Source: Gymnothorax reevesii
Lineage: Eukaryota > Chordata > Actinopteri > Anguilliformes > Muraenidae
Assembly: GCA_029721435.1 (NCBI GenBank)
Contig: CM056588.1
Span: 42,472,930-42,536,929 of the forward strand
Length of the DNA: 64,000 bases
Reading direction: 5' to 3'
Shown one piece after another: positions 1 to 49,559 of the stretch. A program made the position numbers and the translations under genes. Below the pieces are notes generated by a model. That model had not been told where the DNA came from and did no database searches. It saw nothing but the letters and a program-made list of their open reading frames with translations. The first letter of the stretch is position 1. Every line of letters begins with the position of its first letter.

Positions 1-199
1 CAGTCGTGCAGAATAACACATTTATGAATGATACTCTGCAGGAGGATATGAATGAGATCTGTAACAATGTGTATTTGAATATCTCAGGTTGAAATTTCTC
101 ATCCTTGCAAATGGCATCTTACAGTCCAGGTAACTTGGGCATATTGAGTTGTGTTCATTGTTCAAGAGCCAAGGGCACATGATCGCAAGTTTTGCGATT

Positions 200-530
200 T
201 CCTGAGCTGTTTCTCAAAGCCCGGGCTGCGGCCTACATAGGCTGCATTTCAAGGGTTCTGCGTTGTCGCAGGCAATTCCGTCATCAAGACGCCGTCGAAT
301 ACAGCCGAGAAATGCGGCCTTCATCTTGCCTGATATCAGACGGTATTGTCAACTCATTAAGACTGGTTTTCCATGTTGAAAATTCCGTCTGATGTTAGGC
401 AAGACGAAGGCTGCATTTCTCGGCTGTATAAGAAGGCGCTTTCACAACGGAACAGCATGCAATGACGTACCAGCTGAGAATACAGCCCACCTTGGCTGCA
501 GCCGACACTTTCAGAAACCGCCTTCGAGTC
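200..530. mobile_element. Foldback (MITE-like) imperfect palindrome
   Basis: The left half (about 200-340) is an imperfect reverse complement of the right half (about 390-530). The inner arms share a block reading TACAGCCGAGAAATGC on the left and its complement on the right. Outer blocks (GGGCTGCGGCC-like against its complement near 495-505) also pair. The centre is near 365. No coding capacity is visible. The shape fits a non-autonomous foldback DNA element; the superfamily is not recognisable. Confidence 0.6.
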
Positions 531-1263
531 CGACTGATTTCGGCATGAGGCCCGTACAGCATGCGCGCGTTCGGCCGGCCCGTTTTCCGCATGCAAGCCC
601 AGCACCTTGCGGAAAACCCAAAATAAATGTCCTGCGCGTAAATGCCGGATGCGCCGTGTGCGCTCGCTACGCAGTTTACCTTTGTTCAGAGAGGAAAACA
701 AACAACTGCAAGTCGTTCAACATGGGTTTTTTTTCTCTTGAGAACACTACCTGCTTTGGAGAGGCGCTTTAATTCAAGGACACAGAACACCTGAAAATCG
801 ATCTTGAGTCACGATATACCTCGGCAAAAAAATGACAACTATGATAAACATCTAGCTAGTTTACATCTGTTTCCCACGAAATCTTGTAAGTCTAAAAAAT
901 TCAAAGAAGGAAGCATGACCAAAGCGCAACATCTGTATTACTCCCCGATGTCGCGCTGTGTGAAATGTCCTGCATGATCATTCTTCCCCAAAACTCCGGC
1001 TGCCATCCCTCTTTAAGTCTCGGATGAGCCAAGCGAGTTTACGTTTGTTGCGGGGGGGCGGATTGTATTTAAAACTTCGACAGGGCCCCCAACTGTGAGC
1101 AGACTAAAAAAAGGCAAAGAAAGAAAGAATATTCTTGAAAAGCCGCCACGAGTTCCCCGTCAGTCAGCCTTCTGCTTGGCTGCGTCAATTAAGCTGTGCG
1201 CATTGTTGCACATGCGCATGAATACTGAGTAAAGGCACGCCAAAAAAAAGAGCTTTGAAAGCG

Positions 1264-1265
<2 letters not shown>

Positions 1266-1318
<53 letters not shown>

Positions 1319-1341
1319 ACACACACACACACGCACGCACG
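1266..1341. repeat. (CA)n microsatellite
   Basis: Nearly uninterrupted CA dinucleotides that end in a short CACG-type tail. Confidence 0.95.
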
Positions 1342-3092
1342 CAGCCGCTGTGCAACAATGAGTAGTGTCACAATAGAATGCTCTGCTCAGTCATTCTGTT
1401 TTACACCAACGTCGATGCAGTGGATTGTTTTCATACTCACTTCCGAATTCAATTGCCATTGGCCTAAAATAATTCATGAACAAATTTCAGGCCTGTGCGA
1501 CCATTTTGAATTGCATAACACTGCGGCTACAAAAGTGACAGGCAAATTATAAATAATTTTTCATCCGTTCTCTATAATCGCCCAATCAGGTTGGCTACTT
1601 TAAATTTCACTGGGTCCTTTTGGCGATGTATTCCATCGGAGCAGTAGATTGTATACCTATGGAAGACGATGCAATAGCCTATCTAAAGCCTTCCAATTCG
1701 TCGTAGATTAGCCGAAGCGTCTTTTCAGTTCGTCATTAAGATGCTGGGGGAGTACGTGCAAAAAAAGACAATGGTCTATAAACGTACAGACATGAACAAA
1801 CCCTTCCATTCGTCACGCTAGGGGGAGAATTGTGGTTGGGTTTTAAAAAATTAAAGTGATGCGAATTTGGGGGGCCCAGGGGGAGCGGGGAGCTTTAATT
1901 TGGTGACAAAACCTCATTTGCAGGTCAATGCGATGGCACACTCGCCTCTCCTCTCGCTCCAACTCCCCTTTGTTCCCTATCGCCTGCCTCGATGCCAGAT
2001 GGCCGTGGAAAATGCTAATTCTCTTTGGCTGAATTTTCTCCTTTTTGTATTTAATTGCGGTCTTTGCAGATGGGGTCTGTGGAGTGTGTGCCTTATTCAA
2101 ATAGGATTTCATTTGTATATTCTTTTTTTAAAGGCACGTTTCTTACCTCGCATGCGAGTCGAGCAGCGTTTGGCATCTGACAGCCAACTTCTCAGATAAA
2201 GCGCTGTCGACGTCTTCGAATCAGTTGGGGGTGATTCTTACGGATGTCTTATCGAATGGTTGAGCAGTATTAGGGTTTTTTGTTGTTTCTGTTGTTATTT
2301 ACCCAACATTTTCCCCTTTTTTATGTCAACATTCAATAAGGAGAAAGTATTTGAAAGCCATGTCGCCGCTTAACATCGCAATTGAAAACTGCTGAAATTT
2401 AAAGCCACACTGCGGCAACTTTGTCTGAATAAACTGCTTACTGTTTTGCAACTAAATTAAGCTATAGAATACCTGAAATGGGTTAATGCCGCGATTTTAT
2501 TGATACCAACATTAGTTTTAATGCCATTGCTAATCGTCAACACTATTCGAGGGAATTAATGAGTAAAATGTAATATTACAGATGAGATGCTACAATCCGA
2601 GTAATCTGAGGAAAGTGAACTCCAGTCGCACTGGAGAGGTGTTTGACTTACACCTTGTGTAAAACATCAACTGATGTAATTTTATGCAGGTTTTTATTCT
2701 CGGACGAAACCACATAAAAATCATTTTCTTACTTCTTATTTCAGCTGGTGTTAATAATTTAACCGTTTTGGCGCAAATGGTTTTACATCTGGTGGCTTTC
2801 AATTTAAAGGCTTTATAATTCCATGCCGGACGCAAAGATTTTGGCGCTTTTCATACTGCGCGCGTTCGCCGTCAGATTTCCCTCCTGAATGTCAGACCCG
2901 TGCCACTGTTGCCCTGTTGCCTAATTTGTGCAAACATTTAGGTTTGCTGAGGCTGGTATTGACGGGAATCTAAGACAAGGCTCATACTTCATATCGTGGA
3001 AGTATCATGTCTGTGTTATTTCCAGAAGAAGCGAACATACCCAAATGCATCCTAACACAGACACGACACGTTCATCATCACACACACACGCC

Positions 3093-3096
<4 letters not shown>

Positions 3097-3132
<36 letters not shown>
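3097..3132. repeat. (GA)n microsatellite
   Basis: Uninterrupted GA repeat of about 18 units. Confidence 0.95.
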
Positions 3133-3135
<3 letters not shown>

Positions 3136-5839
3136 TTTGCCTCTTTTCTCAATATAGATATTGAATAAAATCATGCATCTGGCTCAAAATGAATGAATTC
3201 ACATATTTTAGAATCCTGATGGAGTTTATTCATCTACGTGAACTGACATTTCTGTATAAAACAAATCAAGCAAAGAAACAAAGTCTTGATTACAGTAATA
3301 TTTCTGGCTTTTACTTGTAGGCTAATCTATATCGCGTTTTACATTTTTGGCATGGTTTGATATTTTTCAAATCGGTAGCTTTAAACAAGGGTATTCTCGC
3401 GTAGATGATATTTCTTATTGGATGCATTCTGCTTTGATGATGCCAAACGTCCGACTGTATCACTGTGTGTAACTTTCTCTGGTTAAAAAACTATTTAGAT
3501 GAAAACATTCATTTTAATGGTTTCGATGTTTAAGCAAATTTCGCGAAGGAGGACAATCTGTTTTGAATGATAAAATTATGAAACCGGAGGGAATATATTT
3601 TCTTATTTTTCTTACCCACTTCTCTTAGTTCAAGTTCCGCCTTCATTTACCGAAAAGGGCTACTCAACCAATAATTTTAAATGAAACTGGAAGTTTTCAA
3701 AATGCTCCTGTATTTCTTTAATCTCATTGGCTTCTATAGCATGTTTAAAAAAAGTGAACTACGAAATGTTTAAGTCATGATTATTTGATTGATTGTCCTT
3801 TATTCATCGGACACAAAAAAAAACAGAAAATAATATGTGGATTCATATGTCCACCAAGTTTCTGAATTGTTCAGTAATTTGTGAAACTATAGGCCAAAAG
3901 GAACCACATGTTCATTTCATGCGGGAACTTCATTTAAAAAAGGTGTGTCAGGACAGCTGCTATCTGAAATTATTAAGTATTGTGAATTTAAAGCTAAGTT
4001 TATTGAACGTCGCTGTTTCTCGGGGGGCATATGGCTTCTAATTAGCTGGATATCCTCCATAGTTTAATTATATTTTTTTCCGCTGGTTCGTATCAATGGA
4101 GAGGCAAACAAAGTTGCCATTGTTCTCAAATGCAGGACATTATGTGGCTGAATTAATGGATCTTGGCTATGTCTACATGGATTTGCCATATGGCTACAAA
4201 GAGGGGAAGAATGGAGACGGAGCGCATTGTGTTGGAAATGAGAACGAGAGAGTCAAAAGTACTGACTGAGTGCGCGTGTTTGTTTGCGCTGGCGGGACTA
4301 GGCGGCGGCAATCATGCAACAATGTAACACGCACATTTTTTTTCTTTCGGCAGTGCCCAAGGAGTTACTGCAGTCGGGTTGATTTGATGGGGAAAAAAAT
4401 CATGAAATCATAGATTTTCAATCAAATATTACTGAAAGGCTGTTCGCAATTGTTGTTTTTTTATTCTCTTTGCGAAAAGGAGTTCTGGGGTTTGGGTCCT
4501 GTATGGCGTCAGCTGCTCTCCATGCAATTCAATGTAAATTTGAAAGTATAGCCAACTGAACAAGCGCGTTTAAATAGAGGCTGGGCGTTACAAAGCGCCG
4601 TCTTCCTCTCTTCAGGCAGGTGGCCTCCATTACTGAGGTAGTGTGGCGTGGTGTTTCCACGGGGGTAAACAGTGCTAGTAAGAGGTTCTTTAGAAGAGTC
4701 ATTGAGAGTGCACTGAATGTGGGGGTGTCTCCATGGACAGTACGGGGGTCCGAAAGGCACCTGCTTCAGTTCTTTATGGGGAAAAACCCTTTAAGTCCCA
4801 CCCTATATACCGCAGCTGCCCCCTGCGACGCGTAAGAGCGACATACAGGATTGGGTATTCATTATGATAGCCTACTTGCTCGGTCTGCGTATTTATTTTG
4901 CATAGCCTACATCCGCACAAAGGAAAAAAATATCATAGGCTACAGTTTTATTTTCCATTTTTGTTGCAAAGCCATCTCTGCTATACAAGGTTATCTGGTA
5001 GGCTTGTAACTACAAAATAAGACTATTGAACAAACTCATAGCAAAAGTTTCGATATGCCAGTGCCCATTACCACCATACAAATACGAAAAACAACAATAA
5101 CAACAACAATAATAGGCCTAAATATACAATTATAAAATTAGTGGAGGTATGGGCGCCTTTGGAGCCGGATTATGAATATTGGTATTTGCAGTAAGCGGGT
5201 AGTCGACACGTTTTGTGCTTAAAAAGCATGAAAAATAAGCAAACAGATTCAGTGTTTAAGACTTTCTGGCCTCAAGGTGTGATTTCCTTTCCACAACCGT
5301 AAATTATCCGAGGGCTGATCTCAGTCGAGGCGCCATGAGCACCTAAAACCCAGTTTTTGCTCATTTCATTTGAGGCGTGAGAGTTTGATAATCCATAAGG
5401 CGCGTGTCCTTAAAATCCGAGGTTAATTCTCACTTTCCACGCAGTGTAATGAGTATAAAGGGGCTTTCGAGATGGTAATAAGCTGGGAAAGATCACGGCG
5501 CTTGATGTGTCTGGTGCGTGCAACTGGAGCAGCAGATGCAGTATAGCCCATAAATTAATGAAGGGTTGGTGAACGGGGAAGGATTACTGGGGAGGGGTGT
5601 CAATCAGAAAAAAATGCGTGCATGCATTTGTCAATCGTTGTTAGACAGGCTCATTCGGAGACGGGTAATTTTTTTATTATTATTTAAATGGGATAACACT
5701 CACGCTCCTCTAGGTGAAAGCGTATATGTTTAGATTTCAGCAGGCATTTTCCCCCAACATCATTTCAGCAAATACAATCAAGCAAGTAATAAAATGTAAA
5801 CTGGCTTTGGAACGATCAAGCGCAGGACAAAGTTGTTAG

Positions 5840-6446
5840 AAGAGCAAAATAAGGTTTTATTTTGTTTTCGTGAAACAAAAGTAAAGGGCGGTGATATAGG
5901 GAACGGCTCAGAAACATAACGGACTCTATTTTCAAGTGTAGGCTACTATTCATTCAAAGCTACATTACTGATTGCAAAATATCACAATATAAACTTTGAA
6001 AATAAAAATGTCGCCCTTTGGCTAGGACAGGCATTTGCAATTATGATGAAACATAAATAACAAAATTATAAGTTAGAATAAGAATATCCTTTAAAAAATA
6101 TATATTTACACAACTCAAGAAACATATTTTTCCAACAGAAATATATAACTCAATAGATTTTTAAAGCTGTACACTTTTGGCCAGTGTCGACATTTAAAAA
6201 GTTACGTAAGATTGCACAGTTGTTAATCTATTTTAACACTGTCAAGTGACTGCATACAAAGCCACAAGTTTGCTACATTTGTCTGAATTGTGTCCTTCGG
6301 CGAGTTCTCTCTTCACCGCTGTCCAGAGCCGACACGAGCTCGCAGGGGAGTTCCAAGCAATGGACGACCGTTCGGGCTGCTCTCCCCCGAGTCTTCCGTT
6401 CCCATTGCGAGAGAATCAGTCTTCTCAATTTCGCAGTGCAAATTGT
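5840..6446 (-). other. cdkn1c: Probable cdkn1c 3' untranslated terminal exon
   Basis: On the minus strand the cdkn1c stop codon (6901-6903) is followed 15 nt later by a strong donor (AAG|GTATGAG, intron starting at 6885). A good acceptor, TTTTATTTTCTACAG, ends at 6447, and AATAAA is present at 5861-5856. Together these suggest that the 3'UTR is interrupted by one intron holding the (TAA)n microsatellite and ends shortly after 5856. This is inferred from splice and poly(A) signals only. Confidence 0.45.
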
Positions 6447-6820
6447 CTGTAGAAAATAAAAGCTGATGTTATTGATATAATTAACCGTATAGCTTTTTCT
6501 TTGCGCATGGCAAAGAAAGAAAAAATAATCACCAAGTCAGCTATATCCACGGAGAGAAAAAAAACAATTGTATCCTTTTCCTGCAAACGTCACCATCTAC
6601 TACAGCCTTTCCCGCCAAAGTGACGTACTTTCCCCTCCCCCACTTTCTTACGCTCTCGAAAGCTGCTGCAGAGATTCATGACTCCTCAACAGAAAATCAG
6701 GTAACATAGTGACGATGTGTAACCACTCACCGGTCGCACGGCAACATGCAACCACGACCCATGGTTACAGTTTCAACTAAACATGATATTTAATTTCCTC
6801 CAAACATTTTCAAGAGTCAC

Positions 6821-6865
<45 letters not shown>
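6821..6865. repeat. (TAA)n microsatellite
   Basis: About 15 trinucleotide units, inside the proposed 3'UTR intron of cdkn1c. Confidence 0.95.
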
Positions 6866-6866
<1 letters not shown>

Positions 6867-6900
6867 TAAAAACACACACTCATACCTTTATCTTTTTCGA

Positions 6901-7704
6901 TCAGCGAATTCGTTTCCGTGGAGTCTGTTCTACTGGAATTGTGGGCGCTGAATTCAGAGAAGGGTTTTCGCTGTGCTTCGCTTCGGACAATCTTTTCCTT
7001 TTCATGTAAAAATCTGTAAATATAAAGGAATCATCACAATTCTGCCTTCTATCAGACACTTTAACGCTAAAATGCGCAATAAGAAATGTGCATGTAGTTC
7101 CCTATTTGACGGGCTGTGTCAAGAGAGGGCACCTGAGTAAGTATGTTTCCTTACCTGTAATGCGTGTTGTGGTGGTTGTAGTAGATGCCCTTTTCCGTCG
7201 AACGCAAGCGGTGGCTGTATGACTTTGTTTTCCTGAGTTGAGTTTGTCCGAGCAATTCTCTTGGTTCGTTTCGCTGGAGCGGGGTAGAGTGGCTTCAGGA
7301 CTGGACAAGCGGTCATCGACAGGGCGAGGCGTTTGCACATCCTGTACAGTACAGTCCGTTGGAGTCGCGTCCGAACACGGCTTCGCCTTCACCGGCGTAA
7401 ACAGCGCAACCCTCCTTCTCCCTGTCTGCACGGTCTCCTGGTAGAAGACGGGCGTCGAGTCCACAGGCGTCTCCTCCCACTCGTAATCTCCAGACAGCGG
7501 AGTATCCGTCTCGAAGTTGAAGTTCCATCGGCGCTGGTCCCGCTCGGAGATTTGCCGCATGTGCAGTTTCATCTCCCGGTTTAGCTCTTCGTGATCCACC
7601 GGACCGAAAAGGTTCCTGCAGGCGCTGGTGCGCGCATGAAAGGGGAATGTTCTCCGCGCGGCTAGCCGCTCCAGAGTGCTGCTAGATAGCTGGACGTTTG
7701 ACAT
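6901..7704 (-). CDS. cdkn1c: Cyclin-dependent kinase inhibitor 1C (p57Kip2-like), two coding exons
   Basis: Exons 7704-7155 and 7013-6901 join across a 141-bp GT-AG intron to give 220 residues. The N-terminal CDI domain is complete. RNLFGPVDHEEL (about residues 30-41) is the cyclin-docking segment. RRWNFNFETDTPL and EYEW-like DYEW (59-76) form the kinase-contacting strand. VDSTPVFYQETVQ (81-93) carries the Phe-Tyr pair of the 3-10 helix that fills the CDK ATP cleft. The second exon adds MKRKR and the C-terminal QT box VEQTPRKRIR, a nuclear-localisation/PCNA-type tail. The TLERLAARRTFP start and the VDS.PxFYQETVQ segment match p57 rather than p27 or p21. The proline-alanine repeats of mammalian p57 are absent, so the protein is shorter than the human one (about 316). 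The product is a nuclear cell-cycle brake acting on G1 CDK-cyclin complexes. It is transcribed divergently from trpm5. Teleosts can have two copies; which one this is cannot be told here. Confidence 0.95.
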
Positions 7705-7903
7705 TGCGAAATCTCAAAATCCAGCCGAGGAGATAAATACAGGAACAAACACCAATGTCGATGCTCCAGGAATGCAGTGGAAATTCAGATTTCCAGACGG
7801 AACCCTGTCGGTTATTTCGTGTGTATGTTTACGTTCTTTTTTCCTGTTGGTGTGGATGTTCAAGAGTATGAAAACGTGTGGCACAGCTGAGAATCAAAAC
7901 TTG

Positions 7904-8017
7904 TATTTAAAGTCCCAAAGGTGTGCAGGTTTGTATGGCCACATCGCCGACATTCCCATTGGTTAAGTTATGTCCCGCCCTTATGTGCAGGACACGCCTC
8001 TACTCCACTTGTATTGG
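7904..8017 (-). promoter_or_regulatory. cdkn1c: cdkn1c core promoter elements
   Basis: Reading toward the gene on the minus strand there is an inverted ATTGG (CCAAT box) at 8013-8017, a GC box (CCCGCCC on the plus strand) at 7974-7980, a second CCAAT box at 7958-7962, and an AT-rich TATA-like TTTAAATA at 7911-7904. The start codon lies 200 bp downstream. The arrangement (CCAAT, GC box, CCAAT, TATA-like) is that of a classic proximal promoter. The transcription start is inferred near 7875. Confidence 0.6.
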
Positions 8018-8059
8018 CCTGAGAGCGGACTTGGATAGGCGCCAACTCATCTCGGCTTG

Positions 8060-9720
8060 TGATTTGTGCTTGGCTTGTCAGTGTTGGGGATGATTGAGAT
8101 GCTGCAGCACGGCTGAAGGATGGTTGTTGTTGCCCGAGGAAGGTTTTGCTTACTATGTAGTTTTACCCCTCCCCCACATTCTCTTGTCTCTTTTCTTTTA
8201 AAATCTCAGCCACGTCCCGAAAGACAATTTTTACTGTGGCTATGGATGTATTAAACTGAATCTATTTTAGGATGGAGAACATTTGGCTATTTAAAAAAAA
8301 ATATGACAAAACATTGCATGTATCACTTGAGGCTCTCTTAATGTGTTTAACAGTGAATTGGAACATTACATTTGTGTACATATCGGTTGTTTTTGTTGTC
8401 ACCAATTGTCAATCACTTGCCACCTCTTGAGTAGCTCCTACTTTCAACGACGCTTAGAAAGTTTAAACGTTTTACCGAGTTGCTGAGGTGAAATGTGGAA
8501 TGGCTACTGCAACGGTAGTGCATTCTTTTTCGGGATCTGATCAAAACAATTCGCTTCCGTGCGTGCTTTAGATGCCACGCAAATGGTCATTGTCATTTCG
8601 CGCAAGAGACAGAGGAGAATAATAGCTTAAGGTCGTCAGAAAACAAATGCAATTTTCGCTAGCTGTCGCCTTTGTGGTTGATGCTTTTGGCGTGACAAAG
8701 GGAATGTTTTCACGTTTATGATTATTAGACCCCGGTGAAGTAATTTCTGATCTCAGTTGTTGCAATTCTGCTTAAAGTACCGACAACTCAAAAACATGTG
8801 ACTAACAATATTTGTTGGGGGATTTTTTGAAGTGTTGATATTTCTATTCTGGTAGTTTATTCCGTGGCCTTGCAACAATTCATCGGCTCCTTTCTAAAAT
8901 AAGCTGTTATTAGATTGAAAAAGATGATTAATAATAATAATAACTTGTTCCGTAATGGCGTCCTTTTAATATCGTGTGGTGTGGCGATAGAATTTTGATT
9001 CCCGTTGCGAGTAGTGCTTACACGCGTTTTTCTTTATTTTGAAATAAATGGCTGATTTAAATAACCTTCGTATGTGCGTTAGTATTTGAGCGCTTTCGTG
9101 CGTAAAATGCGGCGATGCATCCTCAAGCTAATTGCATATCCTGCTGCAAGTCACATTTGCTTGACTGTTGCGTGAATATGTGAAAATAGCGCCATCAGTT
9201 CACTTTGTTATTCAATTTCGCATTCGTCGTTAGAAAGAATTTTGCATTTTTTTCTCCTGTCCACCATATTTATGTCTCATTTTCTTCATATTTGATATTG
9301 AATTCGATATTTTACTTTCAATCGGTTTTGCTTGTTGTCTTTTGATAATGCACAAGATATAATGTCAAACCTGTTAGTATTTGCGTTTGAAAATCGTCTT
9401 GGCCTTGGTCAAATAACGTGAAACCTATATATTAGTCATTTATTTTCATCCCTGAGCTAATTCAAAATTCTGTTCGTTAAAATCATTTTTTGCCATCTGA
9501 TATTGCCATCTGCTGGCGAAAATGAGTAACTACGTTTTAAATGATGTCTCTGACATCCAGTTTTTTATCCCTGTTGCATGAGCATTGCGTGGCAACAAAA
9601 TGCAGCGCAGGTTTGCGGGTCCTGTGAAAAACGGTGGGAAGCTTTTTTTTTTTTTTTTTTGCTTCAGGCCATATTTTTCTGACATTTCATTTGGAATACA
9701 ACTTCTGTTTTCAAAATCTA
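8060..9720. other. Intergenic spacer between cdkn1c and the Tc1 element
   Basis: AT-rich sequence without a recognised gene. It contains a short (TAA)n near 8930 and a T-run at 9642-9660. Nothing else is identified. Confidence 0.5.
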
Positions 9721-11177
9721 CAAAACCCAAAACCAGTGAAGTTGACACGTTATGTAAATCGTAGATAAAAACAGAATACAATGATTTGCAAATCCTTTTC
9801 AACTTATATTCAATTGAATACACTGCAAAGACAAGATGTTTAATGTTCAAACTGAGAAACTTTATTATTTTTTTTGCAAATAATCATTAACTTAGAATTT
9901 AAAGGCAGCAACACATTGCAAAAAAGTTGGCACAGGGGCCTTTATACCACTGTGTTACATCGCCTTTCCTTTTAACGACACTCAGAAAACATTTGGGAAC
10001 TGAGGAGACCAATTTTTGAAGCTTTTCAGGTGGAACTCTTTCCCATTCTTGCTTGATGTACAGCTTAAGTTGTTCAAAAGTCCGGGGTCTCCGTGGTCGT
10101 ACTTTAAGCTTCATAATGCGCCACACATTTTCAATGGGACACAGGTCTGGACTACAGTCAGGCCAGTCTTGTACCCGCACTCTTTAACTACGGAGCCATG
10201 CTGTTGTAACACGTGCAGAATGTGGCTTGGCATTGTCTTGCTGAAATAAGCAGGGACGTCCATGAAAAAGACATTGCTTGGATGGCAACATATGTTGCTC
10301 CAAAACCTGTATGTACCTTTCAGCATTAATGGTGCCTTCACATATGTGTAAGTTGCCCATGCCATGGGCATTAATATACCCCCATACCATCACAGAGGCT
10401 GGCTTTTGAACTTTGCGCCTATAACAGTCCGGATGGTTCTTTTCCTCATTGGTCCGGAGGACACGACGTCCACAGTTTCCAAAAACAATTTGAAATGTGG
10501 ACTCGTCAGACCACAGAACACTTTTCCACTTTGCATCAGTCCATCTTAGATGAGCTTGGGCCCAGCGAAGCCGACGGCGTTTCTGGGTGCTGTTGATAAA
10601 TGGCTTTCGCCTTGCATTGTAGAGTTTTAACTTGCACTTGCAGATGTAGCGACGAACTGTAGTTACTGACAGTGGTTTTCTGAAGTTTTCCTGAGCCCAT
10701 ATGGTGATGTCCTTGACACACTGATGTCGGTTTTTGATGCAGTACCGCCTGAGGGATCGAAGGTCACGGGCATTCAATGTTGGTTTTCGGCCTTGTCGCT
10801 TACATGCAGTGATTTCTCCAGATTCACTGAACCTTTTGACGATATTACGGACCGTAGATGATGAAATCCCTACATTTCTTGCAATAGCTCGTTGAGGAAT
10901 GTTGTTTTTAAACTGATCGACAATCAGCTCCTGCATTTGTACACTCAATGGTGACCCTCACCCCATCCTTGTTTGTGAATGACTGAGCATTTCAGGGAAG
11001 CTGCTTTTATACCCAATCATATGCAAAAAATGACAAAGTTTACCTGTTCGAACATTAAGTAACTTGTCTTTGCAGTATATTCAATTGAATATAGGTTGAA
11101 AAGGATTTGCAAATCATTGTATTCTGTTTTTATTTACGATTTACACAACGTGCCAACTTCACTGGTTTTGGGTTTTG
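9721..11177 (-). mobile_element. Complete Tc1-like DNA transposon, flanked by TA
   Basis: The element is bounded by TA on both sides (9719-9720 and 11178-11179). Its ends are terminal inverted repeats: the outermost 17 bases CAAAACCCAAAACCAGT are perfectly complementary to the other end. Similarity continues inward for about 125 bp on each side (to about 9850 and from about 11050), including a shared block around the TTCAATTGAA palindrome. Length is 1457 bp, usual for Tc1-like elements of fishes. It carries one transposase frame on the minus strand. Confidence 0.95.
9899..10948 (-). pseudogene. Tc1-family transposase with one internal stop
   Basis: The reading frame runs from 10948 to a stop at 9901 in a single phase, interrupted only by a TAA at 10186-10184. 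The order is typical of the family: N-terminal helix-turn-helix (QRAIARNVGISSSTVRNIV), a second paired-like HTH with a GRKP hinge, then the DD34E catalytic core. WSDES, QQDNAKPH and SPDLCPIENVW supply Asp, Asp and Glu. The conceptual protein has about 349 residues, full length for Tc1. The stop replaces the Lys normally found in the AWLRSKRV-type context. No frameshift was found, so the copy appears to be recently inactivated. Confidence 0.9.
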
Positions 11178-11545
11178 TAACACTCAGGATTCTCCTGTAT
11201 AGTCCTTTGTAAGTGTTGGTGTTGTTTGCTGATCGCAGATCAGGCTAGTTTCAACATTGACAAGTTGGTTCACTCAGTAGCCTGGTTGGTTCACACACGT
11301 GATGTGGCTTGGACACACAGAAGCATCAGTAATGCACATTTCCTGGTTTGGTCACTAAAGTGGTGGGATTGAGTTGCACTGAGAATAGAGTTGGTCCTGC
11401 ACATAGTCTGGTTGAGCCACTCATACTGATCTCAGGCCAGTGGATCTTATATCACACAGTGTTAGCAGGAACACATGACAGTTGCAATGGTGACATGGGG
11501 AAGTATCTTCCAGGAATGGTGTGCAGCTGGCAGGTGAGGGCAGAG
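11178..11545 (+). other. Upstream region of trpm5
   Basis: No gene seen. It contains loosely repeated GGTTGGTTCAC-type words and lies between the transposon and the proposed trpm5 promoter. Confidence 0.4.
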
Positions 11546-11551
11546 TGGAGT

Positions 11552-11675
11552 GGGCGGGGCTTAAAGCGGCTCACCTGTGTGGGTGGCGGCTCTGGAGCAG
11601 AAGTGACAGATGTAGGCGAAGCACAGGCTGGAAGAGAGGAGTAAAGAACAGTGCCTGAGGGCACACAGAGGCAAC
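11552..11675 (+). promoter_or_regulatory. trpm5: Putative trpm5 core promoter and 5'UTR
   Basis: A GC box (GGGCGGGGC, 11552-11560) abuts a TTAAAG TATA-like motif (11561-11566), followed by a CACCTG E-box (11572-11577). A start site about 30 bp downstream would leave a leader of roughly 85 nt before the ATG at 11676. This depends on the assignment of exon 1. Confidence 0.4.
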
Positions 11676-49443
<37,768 letters not shown>

Positions 49444-49541
49444 CATAGTGTCATTTCCACTGTTTAACATGGGGCGAATAACGCAGATCCTACTGCCAAA
49501 GCAGATGCTCAGTTGTGTATGCCGTATCTCTGTCTTTTACC

Positions 49542-49547
49542 ATTAAA
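49542..49547 (+). terminator. trpm5: trpm5 polyadenylation signal (ATTAAA)
   Basis: First poly(A)-type hexamer after the stop (98 nt), which would give a short 3'UTR of about 120 nt. Confidence 0.55.
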
Positions 49548-49559
49548 ATGCTGAACTGC

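Larger units (their letters stand above)
531..5835. other. Intergenic DNA downstream of cdkn1c
   Basis: No gene is recognised. The stretch is AT-rich and contains a (CA)n run, a (GA)n run and scattered short open frames without family resemblance. An open frame at 4620-4835 encodes 71 residues that I do not recognise. Because it lies 3' of cdkn1c it could hold regulatory elements, but nothing in the sequence alone proves this. Confidence 0.5.

Noticed and set aside
4620..4835. 71-codon plus-strand open frame
   Set aside because: No start context, family resemblance or splice context; length is within chance expectation for this window.
7119..7584. Additional frames on both strands over cdkn1c exon 1
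   Set aside because: They are shadows of the cdkn1c coding frame in a GC-richer exon.
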